Positions 44,374 through 53,113 are shown, counted from the first letter of the stretch. The stretch is DNA of 64,000 bases from Paucibacter sp. PLA-PC-4 (GCF_026241155.1 NZ_JAPFGP010000023.1:1-64000); one strand, 5' to 3'. A program made the numbers and translations. Notes: generated by a model from the sequence alone, not told the origin.

Positions 44374-44985
44374 TCACCAGCGGCTTTGCACCGTGACGCC
44401 GATACGGCCACCGCGCGGCTTGAAGGACACAGTGGTCTGGCCGCTGAGTTCGACACGCACGCCGCGACGCAGATCCTCGTAGGGCTTGCGGCTGTCGAAC
44501 ACCAGGCCCATGCGCAGCTGTCGGGCCTCGTCCGCCGACGTCAGGCCCGGCTCGGGCAGCACTCGAGAGGCGTTCAGCAAGGGGGTCTGCAAGACCAGCT
44601 CGGAGCGCTGGCCAGTGGCGAGCGAGACACCCAAGAGCAGACCGGCCTGGCGCGCGGCAGCGCTCCCGGGCCGCAAAGCCTCGCGCTGCTCCACGCCCAG
44701 GCCCAGGCCCAGGCCCAGCACTCCCGAGCGGGGCCGCATCCATAACATGGTCTGGAGGGCGTTCGGCGAGACCTCGGCCCCGGGGCCCAGCGCCGGCAGC
44801 GCGCCGCCGGTCGCCAAGGGCTCGCTCTGACTCACGCTGAGCCTGGGCACCAAGCCGTCGAGCGCAACGCGCTGCGCCATTGGCTGCGGCTGAGCCTGCA
44901 CCGGCAGCGCCAGAGCCGCCGCGCAAAAACAGCCCGCCAAGCAGCGGCGGTTGCCCACCGTGAGAGAAGCTGCTGAGCCCGTCAT
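44374..44985 (-). CDS. Hypothetical secreted protein (203 aa)
   Basis: The ATG at 44985 gives a basic start and a signal peptide (CLAGCFCAAALALPVQAQPQ). The mature part has alternating residues and repeated short beta-like stretches (SGVLGLGLGLGVEQR, GLLLGVSLATGQRSELVLQT, RVELSGQTTVSFKPRGGRIG) and ends VTVQSRW with a terminal aromatic, which suggests a small outer membrane barrel. No family is recognised. It lies between the small membrane gene and the arsenic island without close operon links. Confidence 0.65.
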   Translation of the reverse strand: MTGSAASLTVGNRRCLAGCFCAAALALPVQAQPQPMAQRVALDGLVPRLSVSQSEPLATGGALPALGPGAEVSPNALQTMLWMRPRSGVLGLGLGLGVEQREALRPGSAAARQAGLLLGVSLATGQRSELVLQTPLLNASRVLPEPGLTSADEARQLRMGLVFDSRKPYEDLRRGVRVELSGQTTVSFKPRGGRIGVTVQSRW

Positions 44986-45161
44986 GTCCGCACTCCTTGC
45001 CCAAGACGCCCCCATCGTAGGCATGGCGGCGATCCTGCGCCGTCGGCTGGCAGCGCCGATCGGTGTCGGACGCCGCCGACACTGCGCGGACGCCTTGTTC
45101 AGACTATGGAAGCAAGTCGCGGCAATTTCCAGGTACGCCGGCTGCGCAAAGCTGGCATAAG

Positions 45162-46370
45162 TCACGGCTTCTGGTCCCGCGGGTTCGCGCTCAGCGCGGC
45201 CAGCGCGGCAAAGGCCATCAGCCCCAGCCCGGCCGAGAACCACATGACCTGCGCCCCCCAGCGCGCCAGCAGCAGACCGAACAGCCAGGGCGCTAGCGCC
45301 TGGGCAAAGCGCGCCGGCACCGCCAGCAGTCCCTGCCGGTGGCCGTAACCTTGCGGCCCGAACATCGCCAGCGGCAAGGTCCCCCGGGCTATCGTCAGCA
45401 CGCCATTGCCGCCGCCATGCAGCAGCGCAAACACCGCGGCCAGCGGTGCGCCGAAGCCGGCCAGCAGGACCGCGCCGATCGGGTGCATCAGCGCCGCCAG
45501 CCGCGCCGACAGCAGCGGATGCAGCCGCCGCAGCAAGCCAAACTCCAGCAGCCGGCCGGCCACCTGCGCCGGTCCGACCAGGGCCCCGAACGCTACGGCC
45601 GCCGCCAGGCTGGCGCCGCCAGCCTGCAGCAGGCCCGGCAGATGAGCGGCCATCGCGGTGCTGATGAACATCGTGATGGCGAACACCATCGCCAGCAGCG
45701 CGGCCGCATGGCGCGATCCAGCCCCCGCTGGCACGGCGGCCGGTGTCGGGCTGGCCGCCATGCCAGCAGGGGTCGGCTCGGCTGCAGGCTTGTCGACCTC
45801 GGGCAAGCGCCAGTTCAGCGGCAGGCCGAGCAGCAGATGCAAGCCGGCCCAGGCGAAGCAGGCACCACGCCAGCCGAACTGCAACTCCATCAGACTCGAC
45901 AAGGGCCAGCCCACGGTGCTGGCAAAACCGGCGATCAAAGTGATGCCGGTGATGCTGTTGCGCGCCTCGTGTCCATAGAGCCGCACCAGGGTCGAGAAGG
46001 CCGCTTCATACAGCCCGCCACCCATCGCCAGACCGAGTAGCAGCCAGGCCCCGAACAGCTCGACCCCGTCGCGCGCCAGACCCAGCGCGGCCAGCCCCAA
46101 CGCAAACAGCAGGCTGCTGCACATCAACACCGGCCGGCCGCCCCAGCGGTCGATGGCACGGCCGGCATAGGGACCCAGCAGCGCACTGGCGATCAGGGAC
46201 ATCGAGAAAGCCGCGAACACCGTGGGCGTGCTCACCCCCAGATCGCCAGCCATCGGCCCGGCCAGCATCGCAGGCAGATAGTAGGACGAGGCCCAGGCCA
46301 GGGTCTGGGCCGTGCCCAAGGCCGCCACCGTGCCGCTGCGCTGCAAGGCCACCATGCGCTTCAACCGCAA
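45162..46370 (-). CDS. MFS exporter at the end of the arsenic island (ArsK-like candidate)
   Basis: 402 aa, twelve predicted membrane segments. The loop motif between helices 2 and 3 reads GPYAGRAIDRWGGRPVLM, the MFS signature, and segment 5 has GFASTVGWPLSSLMEL. MFS proteins in ars clusters (ArsJ, ArsK) export arsenicals; no GAPDH gene is present, which argues against ArsJ. It overlaps the upstream fusion gene by 10 bases, so it is cotranscribed with the MarR gene. Substrate, As(III), an organoarsenical or an acetylated product, is inferred from context only. Confidence 0.82.
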   Translation of the reverse strand: MRLKRMVALQRSGTVAALGTAQTLAWASSYYLPAMLAGPMAGDLGVSTPTVFAAFSMSLIASALLGPYAGRAIDRWGGRPVLMCSSLLFALGLAALGLARDGVELFGAWLLLGLAMGGGLYEAAFSTLVRLYGHEARNSITGITLIAGFASTVGWPLSSLMELQFGWRGACFAWAGLHLLLGLPLNWRLPEVDKPAAEPTPAGMAASPTPAAVPAGAGSRHAAALLAMVFAITMFISTAMAAHLPGLLQAGGASLAAAVAFGALVGPAQVAGRLLEFGLLRRLHPLLSARLAALMHPIGAVLLAGFGAPLAAVFALLHGGGNGVLTIARGTLPLAMFGPQGYGHRQGLLAVPARFAQALAPWLFGLLLARWGAQVMWFSAGLGLMAFAALAALSANPRDQKP

Positions 46371-48139
46371 CAGGCTGTGTTGGCCACACTGGCCTTGCTG
46401 CCGCAGCCACGGCGCACGGCCGGGCCGCTGCTGCAGACGCCGGTCTGAGGCAGCTCAAGTTCAACCCGATCGGCCGCCGCAAGATCGCCGGCCAGCGCCG
46501 CCGCAACCGAGCGCGCTTGCTCGAAACCGGTGGCCATCAAGAAGGTCGGCGCGCGGCCATAGCTCTTGACGCCCAGGGTGTAGAAGCCAGGCTCCGGATG
46601 GGCAAGCTCACGGTGCCCATGCGGGCGCACCGTGCCGCAGCTGTGAAGGTTGGGATCGATCAGCGGGCCTAGGGCCTCGGTCGATTCCAGCCAGGGGTCG
46701 AGTTTCAGGCGCAGCTCGCTGCCCAGGCTCAGATCAGGGCGCTGGCCGGTGGCGACGATCAGTTCGTCGAAGCCCGTCAAGGTCAGGTTCTGCCCCTGCA
46801 CGGTCAGACTGCCGTCTTCCGCCTTGCTCAGCGCGCCAATGCGCAGCCCACCGAAGAACTCCAAGCGGCCTTCATCGCGCAGCGTCCGCAGCGCACTGCC
46901 GAGCTGGCCGCGGGCCGGCAGCGCGTCCAGCGCGCCGCCCCCGAAAGCACGCGCTGGCGCAGCCGTGCGAGTGGCCCAGGCCAAGCGGGTGCCGGGCACC
47001 TGCTGCGCCAGCTCGGCCAGGGCCAGCAGCGCATTGGCGGCCGAGTGACCTGCACCGAGCACCAGGGTGCGGCGGCCGGCATGGCGCGAGCGCGCCGCGC
47101 CCAGCACATCGGGAATGCCGTAGGCGATGCGCATCGCCAGCTCCGACTCGCCCAGCGCCGGCAGCCCGTTGGCGCCGGCCGGGTTCGGTTGGCCCCAGGT
47201 GCCGGTGGCGTCGATCACCGCGCGGGCGCGCAGCTCAATGGTTCGGCCATCGCTTTGCGTGGCCCGGATCACGAAAGCCGCCTGCTCGCGGCCGGCAGTC
47301 TTGACCTTGTCAAAGCCCTCGCGGCTGAGCGCCGTCACGCGGGTGCCGAGCCGCAGCGCGGCCGCCACCGTCGGCAGCGCGGCATAAGGCTGGAGCACCA
47401 GCTCGACGACTTCGCGCGCCAGCGGCAGCTCGTCCTCGGGCGGCGCCTGCCAGACGCCGCCGGTGCGCAACTGGCGAGCGATCGCGGCGTCGAGGTTGTA
47501 GCGCCAGGGCGAAAACAGGCGCACGTGGCCGTAGTCCAGCAGGTGCGCGCCGACGGAGGTGCCTGCCTCCAGGATCAGCGGCGGGATGCCACGCTCCAGC
47601 AAGTGGGCGGCGGCAGCCAGCCCCACCGGGCCGGCGCCCAGCACGGCCACCGGCAGATCGCCGGCGGAGTCTGCCTGGGTCGGGGCACCGTCCTCAACCA
47701 GCAGCAGCGCCATCGCGGAGGCCGAGGCCGGGCAGGCGCCGCGCAACTCGACCGAGGCCTGCAATGCGACGGGTAGCGCAGCACGTTCGACGCGCTCAAA
47801 GCCCAGACGCTCGAAATAGCCGGCGGCCGTCGTCGTCAACAGGAAGAGCCGGCGCAGGCCGCGCCGCCGGGCCTCCCCCAGGAGCGTGGCCAGCAAGCGG
47901 GCGCCGATGCCTTGCTGCTGCAGCCCGGGCGCGACCGCCACCGAGCGCAGCAGGCCGATATCGCCATAGCGCTCGATGCCAGCGCAGCCGACCAGTTCGC
48001 CGCCCTGTTGGGCCAGCACAAAGTGCGCGAGATGCTCGCGAGCACCGTCCAGCGGCAGCCGATGGGCGCCAAGCAGTGCGCTGATCGCGGGCCAGTCGGC
48101 CGGGCCGGCCTGGCGCAGGCGGACATGAAGCGTCGTCAT
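46361..48139 (-). CDS. ArsN2-like GNAT acetyltransferase fused to a flavoprotein
   Basis: 592 aa fusion. Residues 1-140 are a GNAT acetyltransferase with the acetyl-CoA loop VAVAPGLQQQGIGARLLATL, like the ArsN family in arsenic clusters. Residues about 160-560 are an FAD/NAD(P)-binding oxidoreductase: GxGxxG in VAVLGAGPVGLAAAAHLLER, HVRLFSPWRYNLD, and a second dinucleotide site TLVLGAGHSAANALLAL. The last 30 residues carry five Cys (QTGVC, RRGCG, TACCG and nearby), a likely thiol or metalloid site. It starts 3 bases after the MarR stop. Acetylation plus oxidation of arsenicals is inferred, not shown. Confidence 0.83.
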   Translation of the reverse strand: MTTLHVRLRQAGPADWPAISALLGAHRLPLDGAREHLAHFVLAQQGGELVGCAGIERYGDIGLLRSVAVAPGLQQQGIGARLLATLLGEARRRGLRRLFLLTTTAAGYFERLGFERVERAALPVALQASVELRGACPASASAMALLLVEDGAPTQADSAGDLPVAVLGAGPVGLAAAAHLLERGIPPLILEAGTSVGAHLLDYGHVRLFSPWRYNLDAAIARQLRTGGVWQAPPEDELPLAREVVELVLQPYAALPTVAAALRLGTRVTALSREGFDKVKTAGREQAAFVIRATQSDGRTIELRARAVIDATGTWGQPNPAGANGLPALGESELAMRIAYGIPDVLGAARSRHAGRRTLVLGAGHSAANALLALAELAQQVPGTRLAWATRTAAPARAFGGGALDALPARGQLGSALRTLRDEGRLEFFGGLRIGALSKAEDGSLTVQGQNLTLTGFDELIVATGQRPDLSLGSELRLKLDPWLESTEALGPLIDPNLHSCGTVRPHGHRELAHPEPGFYTLGVKSYGRAPTFLMATGFEQARSVAAALAGDLAAADRVELELPQTGVCSSGPAVRRGCGSKASVANTACCG

Positions 48140-48142
48140 GGT

Positions 48143-48622
48143 TTATCCGTCCTTGTTCCGTTCGCTGGCGGGCAGGCAGCACATCGCGCTGTGATCCGCC
48201 CGCAGGGTCTTGAGTAGCAGCAGCAGCGCGGTGTGCACCGCTTCGCGCTGCGTGGCTTGGAGCGTGGCCAGCAATTGCTCCGCATGGCCGTCCAGCAGGC
48301 GATTGAGCTCACTAACCCGTGCCTCGCCAGCCGGGCTCAGACCCACCAGCCAGCTGCGCGCATCGGCGGGGTTGTCGGTCTTGAGGACCAGGTCCTTGGC
48401 CGCCAGGCCCTCGACGGCGCGGCTGACCCAGCTCTTTTCCAGCAGCAGCCGCGTGCCCAGCTCCGACATGGGCAGCGCGGCACCAGCCCGAGCCAGCTCG
48501 GTCAGGATGTGGCACTGGGTCGGCGTGGTCATGCAGCAGTCGGCCACGACGCGCTGGGCCCGGGTGTAGAGCCGCGCCACTTCGCGCAACAACTCGCCGG
48601 CAGAGGTGGAGGAGGTACCCAT
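48143..48622 (-). CDS. Cysteine-rich MarR-family regulator of the second arsenic unit
   Basis: 159 aa winged helix protein. The DNA-binding part reads MSELGTRLLLEKSWVSRAVE and GLAAKDLVLKTDNPADARSW. Cys residues are unusual in number and place: Cys29, Cys30 and Cys37 in ADCCMTTPTQCHIL, and Cys148-Cys149 near the C-terminus. Such vicinal thiols could bind As(III), antimonite or methylarsenite. It heads the marR-fusion-MFS unit, with its own promoter and repeated operator-like sites upstream. Sensing of arsenic is inferred from context and Cys placement; no known MarR arsenic sensor motif is claimed. Confidence 0.85.
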   Translation of the reverse strand: MGTSSTSAGELLREVARLYTRAQRVVADCCMTTPTQCHILTELARAGAALPMSELGTRLLLEKSWVSRAVEGLAAKDLVLKTDNPADARSWLVGLSPAGEARVSELNRLLDGHAEQLLATLQATQREAVHTALLLLLKTLRADHSAMCCLPASERNKDG

Positions 48623-48624
48623 AA

Positions 48625-48688
48625 GGTTGTGAATAGCAACTAGTTGCCGGCACAGTAGCCCTCGCTGATTTGGTTGTCAATAGCATCT
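48625..48688 (-). promoter_or_regulatory. Promoter and twin operator-like repeats upstream of marR
   Basis: On the minus strand a perfect -35 TTGACA (48675-48680) is followed after 17 bases by a -10 like TACTGT (48652-48657). Two direct repeats of GGTTGTnAATAGCAnCT (48625-48641 and 48672-48688) cover the -35 and the start region, and the first one runs into the palindrome GCAACTAGTTGC (48636-48647). The layout fits a repressor that blocks this promoter, most simply MarR itself. Confidence 0.72.
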
Positions 48689-48730
48689 ATCTAGCCAAAA
48701 ATCAGGTCAGCGCGGCGATGGGCTGCCGCC

Positions 48731-49819
48731 TCAGGGCGTCGGCCCGGCCAGCGAATCCAACTGGTTCAAGTAGACGTCAATCTCCTGCGCCGTGCTGCGC
48801 GCGCTGCGCATCACGCCGACCAGCGTGGCCGAGGCCGCACCAACCCAGTCGCCGTAGCCCAGCAACCACAGCCGCGGCTCGGCGATGCTGTGCGTGCCGT
48901 TCACCGCGATGCGCTCGGTGCCCGGATCCAGCAGTCCCAGCGGGGCCAGATGGTCCAGCGCGGGCTTGAAGCCGGTGCACCAGATCACCGCGTCGAAGGC
49001 CTGCGCCTGGCCATCGGACCAGGCCACGCCCTCGGGTGTGAAGCGCTCGAAAGGCGGACGCGCCGACAGCACGCCGCGCTCGCGGGCAGCGCGTACCGCA
49101 GGCACCATCACGATGTCACCCAAACCGCCAGCCAGCTCATCGAGCGGCTCGCCTCGCTGCTGGGCCAGCCAACGCGCCGTGGCGCGCTCGAACAGCACAC
49201 GGCCGTCGACCTCGTCCGGCAGGAACTGCGGCGGTCGCTCGGTGACCCAGACGGTCTGTGCCGCATGTTCCGACAGCTCGGCCAGGATCTGCGCACCGGA
49301 GTTGCCGCCGCCCACGACCAGCACGCGCTGGCCGGCAAACAGGGTCGGGTCTTGATAGTGAGCCGAATGCAGCTGGCGCCCACGGTAAGCGGCCTGGCCC
49401 GGATAGGCCGGCACGACCGGATGACGCCAACTGCCGGTCGCGCTGACGACGCTGCGGGCCACCCACTGGCGCGCGCCAGCCCGGGCGACGAGACCCTGGG
49501 GCGAGGCTTCGACGGTGTCGACATGCACCGGCCGCTCGATGGTCAGTTCATAGCGCTGCTCGTAACGGGCCAGGTAGTCCAGCAGATGCTCGCGAGAGGG
49601 ATAGGTCTGGCCCGGCTCGGGCGGCAGCGGCCAGCCAGCCAGCGAACTCCACTGCGCCGGCGAGAACAGGCGCAGCGATCGCCAGGCATGGCGCCAGGCG
49701 CCACCGGGGCCGTCTTCGGCATCAAGGATCAGGAAACTGCGCTGGCTGCGGCGCAGGAAATAGCCCAGCGACAGCGCGGCCTGACCCCCGCCGATGATGA
49801 GCACGTCGGGGCTGTTCAC
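48731..49819 (-). CDS. arsO: ArsO-type flavin-dependent monooxygenase
   Basis: 362 aa. Two Rossmann sites, [19 protein letters not shown] at residue 6 and [17 protein letters not shown] near 165, frame a flavin monooxygenase fold with [20 protein letters not shown]. This is the ArsO family of arsenic operons, whose reaction is not settled. Last gene of the arsR-led unit; it starts 8 bases after arsH ends. Confidence 0.87.
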   Translation of the reverse strand: MNSPDVLIIGGGQAALSLGYFLRRSQRSFLILDAEDGPGGAWRHAWRSLRLFSPAQWSSLAGWPLPPEPGQTYPSREHLLDYLARYEQRYELTIERPVHVDTVEASPQGLVARAGARQWVARSVVSATGSWRHPVVPAYPGQAAYRGRQLHSAHYQDPTLFAGQRVLVVGGGNSGAQILAELSEHAAQTVWVTERPPQFLPDEVDGRVLFERATARWLAQQRGEPLDELAGGLGDIVMVPAVRAARERGVLSARPPFERFTPEGVAWSDGQAQAFDAVIWCTGFKPALDHLAPLGLLDPGTERIAVNGTHSIAEPRLWLLGYGDWVGAASATLVGVMRSARSTAQEIDVYLNQLDSLAGPTP

Positions 49820-49827
49820 CGGACGCT

Positions 49828-50559
49828 CTAGATTTTGGCCTGGTTGACGCGCTGGCTCAGCGCTTGGGCGTCTTCCTTGCGCTCGCTGTAGCGGTCCACC
49901 AGATAGGGCGATACATCACGGGTCAGCAGGGTGAACTTCATCAGCTCCTCCATCACATCCACGATACGGTCGTAATAGCTGGAGGGCTTCATGCGGCCGG
50001 CCTCATCGAACTCCTGGAAGGCCTTGGCCACCGAGCTCTGGTTCGGGATGGTCAGCATGCGCATCCAGCGGCCGAGGATGCGCATCTGGTTGACCGCATT
50101 GAAGGACTGGCTGCCGCCCGAGACCTGCATGACCGCCAAGGTCTTGCCCTGGGTCGGGCGCACCGCGCCGCTGCTCAGCGGAATCCAGTCGATCTGGGTC
50201 TTCATCAACCCGGTCATCGCGCCATGGCGCTCGGGTGAGCACCAGACCATGCCCTCACACCACTGGGCCAGCGCACGCAGCTCCTGCACCTTGGGGTGGG
50301 TGTCCGGCGCACCATCCACCAGCGGCAGGCCAGCCGGGTCGAAGACGCGCACCTCAGCCCCCATGGCCTCCAGCAGCCGGCCGGCCTCCAGCACGGCCAG
50401 CTTGCTGTAGGAGCGCTCGCGCAGCGAGCCGTACAGCAGCAAAAATCTCGGCCGGTGTCGGGACGGCGCGGCCACGTTCAGCCGCTCCTGGGTCGGCGGC
50501 TCAAACAAGGCCGGTTGCAGAGCCGGCAAGCTGGCTTGTGGGAACAGGGGATCAGTCAT
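49828..50559 (-). CDS. arsH: ArsH organoarsenical oxidase (NADPH flavoprotein)
   Basis: 243 aa flavodoxin-like FMN protein that oxidises trivalent methyl and aromatic arsenicals to less toxic pentavalent forms. Signature pieces are [19 protein letters not shown] near residue 38, [20 protein letters not shown] and the FMN loop [11 protein letters not shown]. The start at 50559 lies within the aquaporin 3' end (8-base overlap), so translation is coupled. Confidence 0.95.
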   Translation of the reverse strand: MTDPLFPQASLPALQPALFEPPTQERLNVAAPSRHRPRFLLLYGSLRERSYSKLAVLEAGRLLEAMGAEVRVFDPAGLPLVDGAPDTHPKVQELRALAQWCEGMVWCSPERHGAMTGLMKTQIDWIPLSSGAVRPTQGKTLAVMQVSGGSQSFNAVNQMRILGRWMRMLTIPNQSSVAKAFQEFDEAGRMKPSSYYDRIVDVMEELMKFTLLTRDVSPYLVDRYSERKEDAQALSQRVNQAKI

Positions 50560-51247
50560 GGCGATCGGAGGCAGATGAATTGGAAGACCGGCGGGCGGTC
50601 GCCGGCCGCAGCAACCGGTGCACGCCCAGCGCCAGCGCCGCGCCCAGCAGCTCGGCGAGCACAAATCCCGGTGCGCTGGCCGGCGCAATGCCGGCGAAGC
50701 TGTCGCTGAACATGCGGCCGAACACGGCGGCAGGGTTAGCAAAGGAGGTGGAGGCGGTGAACCAGTAGGCCGCGCCGATATAGGCCGCGACCATGGCCGC
50801 CACCCGCGAAGCCGGGGCCCTCAGTATCACCAGTAGCAGGCCGAACGTGGCGACACCCTCGGCGATCCACTGCCCGTTGCCGCTTCTGAGCTTGCTGGAG
50901 AACTGCAGGATGCTCAGATCGAACATCGCATGGGCTAGCCAAGCGCCCAGCATGGCGCCCAGCAACTGGGCGCCGACATAAGGCAGCAAGGCGGCTGGGG
51001 GTAACTCGCCGCGCCAGGCCATCACCGCGCTGACGGCCGGGTTGAAATGTGCGCCGCTGACGGGGCCGAAGACCTCGATCAGGATGTACAGGCCGCCCAC
51101 CGTCGCCAAGGTATTGGCCAGCAGCGCGATCGCCACATTGCCGCCCGACAGGCGCTCTGCCATCAGGCCCGAGCCGATGACCACGGCCAGCAGCAGCGCT
51201 GTGCCCAGGCCCTCGGCCAGCAGCTTCTGGGAGGTGCTTGAATCCAT
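50552..51247 (-). CDS. aqpS: Aquaporin/aquaglyceroporin of the ars operon (AqpS-like)
   Basis: 231 aa six-helix channel with two half-helix motifs: NPA in [14 protein letters not shown] and NPA in [15 protein letters not shown]. Aquaporins in ars operons such as AqpS conduct arsenite or methylarsenicals down their gradient after arsenate is reduced inside. No ArsB or Acr3 pump is in this window, so this channel may be the arsenite exit of the first unit. It overlaps arsH by 8 bases and is 10 bases after the first arsC. Confidence 0.88.
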   Translation of the reverse strand: MDSSTSQKLLAEGLGTALLLAVVIGSGLMAERLSGGNVAIALLANTLATVGGLYILIEVFGPVSGAHFNPAVSAVMAWRGELPPAALLPYVGAQLLGAMLGAWLAHAMFDLSILQFSSKLRSGNGQWIAEGVATFGLLLVILRAPASRVAAMVAAYIGAAYWFTASTSFANPAAVFGRMFSDSFAGIAPASAPGFVLAELLGAALALGVHRLLRPATARRSSNSSASDRHD

Positions 51248-51257
51248 GGCCGGCGCC

Positions 51258-51761
51258 TCAGCTCTTTGCGATAGCGTTCAGCGCTGCCAGCAGCTCCGGC
51301 TTGCTCAGCGACTCCAGCGGCAACAGCAGCAACTGCAGCATGCGATAGCCGATGGCCTGCCGGGTCAGCTCGAAGGCACGGCGCTTGCCCTCATCGCCAC
51401 CTTCGGCGTTCGACGGGTCGGCATAGCCCCAGTGCACCTTGACCGGCTGGCCCTGGCCTGCGAAGAACACCGGGCACTGCTCGGCTGCGGCACTGTCGCA
51501 AACGGTAATCACGATGGACAACGGCGGCGCTTCGGGGCCGGTGAATTCGTCCCAGCTTTTGCTGCGGTAGGCGGCAGTCTCTATGCCGGCGTTATTGAGC
51601 GCTTCGATGGCAAAAGGGTTCAGACGCCCGCTGGGCGCGCTGCCAGCGCTGTGCGCGCGAACATCCCGGCCTAGGCGTTTCGCGAGGTGGTTCAGCATGC
51701 CCTCGGACAGTACGCTGCGGGCTGAGTTATGAGTGCAGAGAATCAGGACATGGACGGTCAT
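51258..51761 (-). CDS. arsC: Arsenate reductase ArsC, low-molecular-weight phosphatase type (copy nearer the channel)
   Basis: 167 aa. P-loop LCTHNSARS has the catalytic Cys9 and Arg15. The additional pair Cys88 and Cys96 (VCDSAAAEQC) allows the relay found in thioredoxin- or glutaredoxin-coupled ArsC. RSKSWDEF after the P-loop domain is shared with the second copy. It reduces arsenate to arsenite. 21 bases downstream of the other arsC. Confidence 0.93.
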   Translation of the reverse strand: MTVHVLILCTHNSARSVLSEGMLNHLAKRLGRDVRAHSAGSAPSGRLNPFAIEALNNAGIETAAYRSKSWDEFTGPEAPPLSIVITVCDSAAAEQCPVFFAGQGQPVKVHWGYADPSNAEGGDEGKRRAFELTRQAIGYRMLQLLLLPLESLSKPELLAALNAIAKS

Positions 51762-51782
51762 TGCTTTTCCTACTTTGTGGGT

Positions 51783-52280
51783 TCAGGCCTTGCCGACTGT
51801 GCCGAGTTCGCGCTGCAGCGAGAGCTTGTCCAGCGTTGCCAGCGGCAGGGCCAACATCAGCTCGATGCGCCGCTTCAGGATCACGGCCGTGTCCATGAAG
51901 GCGCGAAGCCTGGTCTCCTGCGAGCCTTCGACGGCCGATGGGTCTTCCACCCCCCAGTGCGCGGTCATCGGCTGGCCCGGCCACAACGGGCAGACCTCGC
52001 CGGCGGCCTTGTCGCAGACGGTGAAGACGAAGTCGAGCTCGGACGCGCCCGGCTGAGCGAACTCGTCCCAGCTCTTGCTACGGAAGTTGCCGGTGGCAAT
52101 CTGCAACTGCGACAAGGTCTGCAGCGCAAGTGGATTGACCGCGCCGGCCGGATGGCTGCCGGCCGAATGGGCCACGAATCGCCCTCGGCCCAGATGGTTC
52201 ATCAGGCCCTCGGCCAGGATGGAGCGGGCAGAGTTGCCGGTGCACAGGAACAGCACCTGGTAGATCTTCTCGTCGGACAT
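51783..52280 (-). CDS. arsC: Arsenate reductase ArsC, second copy
   Basis: 165 aa. P-loop LCTGNSARS with Cys13 and Arg19, further Cys89 and Cys97, and RSKSWDEF as in the neighbour. It is clearly paralogous to but well diverged from the copy at 51258, for example GNSARSILAEGLMNHL against HNSARSVLSEGMLNHL. This is an older duplication or two separate acquisitions. First enzyme gene after arsR. Confidence 0.93.
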   Translation of the reverse strand: MSDEKIYQVLFLCTGNSARSILAEGLMNHLGRGRFVAHSAGSHPAGAVNPLALQTLSQLQIATGNFRSKSWDEFAQPGASELDFVFTVCDKAAGEVCPLWPGQPMTAHWGVEDPSAVEGSQETRLRAFMDTAVILKRRIELMLALPLATLDKLSLQRELGTVGKA

Positions 52281-52334
52281 GTAAAACCTCGGCGAAAGTA
52301 CGTGGGGGGAAGAAAGGGATACAGCGGGCGGGAT

Positions 52335-52664
52335 TCAGCAGTTGGCACAGCCGCTGGCATCCGTCTCGTCCAGGCAGGGCGCGCCCTGGCAGCAGTTGGC
52401 GGCCAGATAGGCCAGCAAGGCGTTCATCTGCTCATAGGCGGCGCGGTAGATCAGATGGCGGCCATCGCGCTCTTGGGAGACCAGGCCGGCATGCAGCAGC
52501 TCCTTGAGATGGAAAGACAGCGTCGAGGCGGGCAGCGCCAACTGCTCGGTCAATGCACTGGGCGTCAGGCCGGCCGGCCCGGCCACGACCAAGGCCCGAA
52601 ACACTTGCAGCCGCGCGGCCTGTGCCAATGCGGCCAGTGATTTGATGATCTGCTGCTCTTCCAT
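52335..52664 (-). CDS. arsR: ArsR/SmtB-family arsenite-responsive repressor
   Basis: 109 aa. A winged helix (LTEQLALPASTLSFHLKELL and GLVSQERDGRHLIYRA) is followed by a C-terminal metalloid site with five Cys: 91 and 92 and 97 (NCCQGAPC) and 106 and 109 (GCANC). The classic ELCVCDL site in helix 3 is absent, so this belongs to the group with C-terminal thiols. First gene of the arsC-arsC-aqpS-arsH-arsO unit. Confidence 0.94.
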   Translation of the reverse strand: MEEQQIIKSLAALAQAARLQVFRALVVAGPAGLTPSALTEQLALPASTLSFHLKELLHAGLVSQERDGRHLIYRAAYEQMNALLAYLAANCCQGAPCLDETDASGCANC

Positions 52665-52673
52665 GTTTCCATC

Positions 52674-52700
52674 TTAATAGAAATACAGAATAAATAACAA
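52674..52700 (-). promoter_or_regulatory. Candidate arsR promoter/operator region
   Basis: AT-rich stretch just upstream of arsR in otherwise GC-rich DNA. On the minus strand TTGTTA (52695-52700) and TATTAA (52674-52679) could be -35 and -10 with a short 15-base spacer. Repeated TATT/TATTT pieces between them might be ArsR contacts. A weak match, given mainly by position. Confidence 0.45.
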
Positions 52701-52846
52701 GACCCACGAGCGGCCGCGCCGGCAACAGAGCAAAACAATCCCACGCTGCGGACGAATAAGGGTTAGCCTCGCAAGCAAAGAGCCGGCATAGACGGGCAAC
52801 ACCACGCTCGGCCAAGCGCCGCACGCAGTCAACCGCAGGCCCCACC

Positions 52847-53113
52847 ATGTCCCACGCCGCTTTTTTTCACCAGCCCTCGGAAACCGTCCGCTTCTATGTT
52901 CCGGTCGGTACCGGACAGGTGGGCGCCAGCGTCAGCCGTGCGACCCTGCATCATTGTTTTCGCCCCGGCTCGCAGGACGAGGATCCGCTGGAGACCTTCG
53001 AGGCCTTCTCGGCCGAGCTGGCGCTCGCCGTGCAACGCCGCGTTGCCCAGGGCGCGCTGGAGCCGGTGATGCTGCGCGAGTTCGATCTGCGGCCGGAGCA
53101 GCGACAGAAGTAA
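52847..53113 (+). CDS. Hypothetical 88-residue protein
   Basis: Small soluble protein from an ATG 182 bases upstream of arsR on the opposite strand. It shows FYVPVGTGQVGASVSRATLH near the start and an alpha-helical end (SAELALAVQRRVAQGALEPV, then MLREFDL). This is loosely like DUF1488-type proteins, but the match is not secure. It is likely outside the arsenic system since it is divergent and shares no motif with it. The terminator at 53112 sits right after its stop. Confidence 0.62.
   Translation: MSHAAFFHQPSETVRFYVPVGTGQVGASVSRATLHHCFRPGSQDEDPLETFEAFSAELALAVQRRVAQGALEPVMLREFDLRPEQRQK

Noticed and set aside
48625-48688. The direct repeats upstream of marR as attachment or transposon end sites
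   Set aside because: They overlap a promoter with a perfect -35 and 17-base spacer, and no recombinase or target duplication is nearby. An operator role fits better.
51258-52280. Tandem arsC genes as one gene split by a frameshift
   Set aside because: Both copies have complete P-loops, relay cysteines, starts and stops. They are true paralogues.
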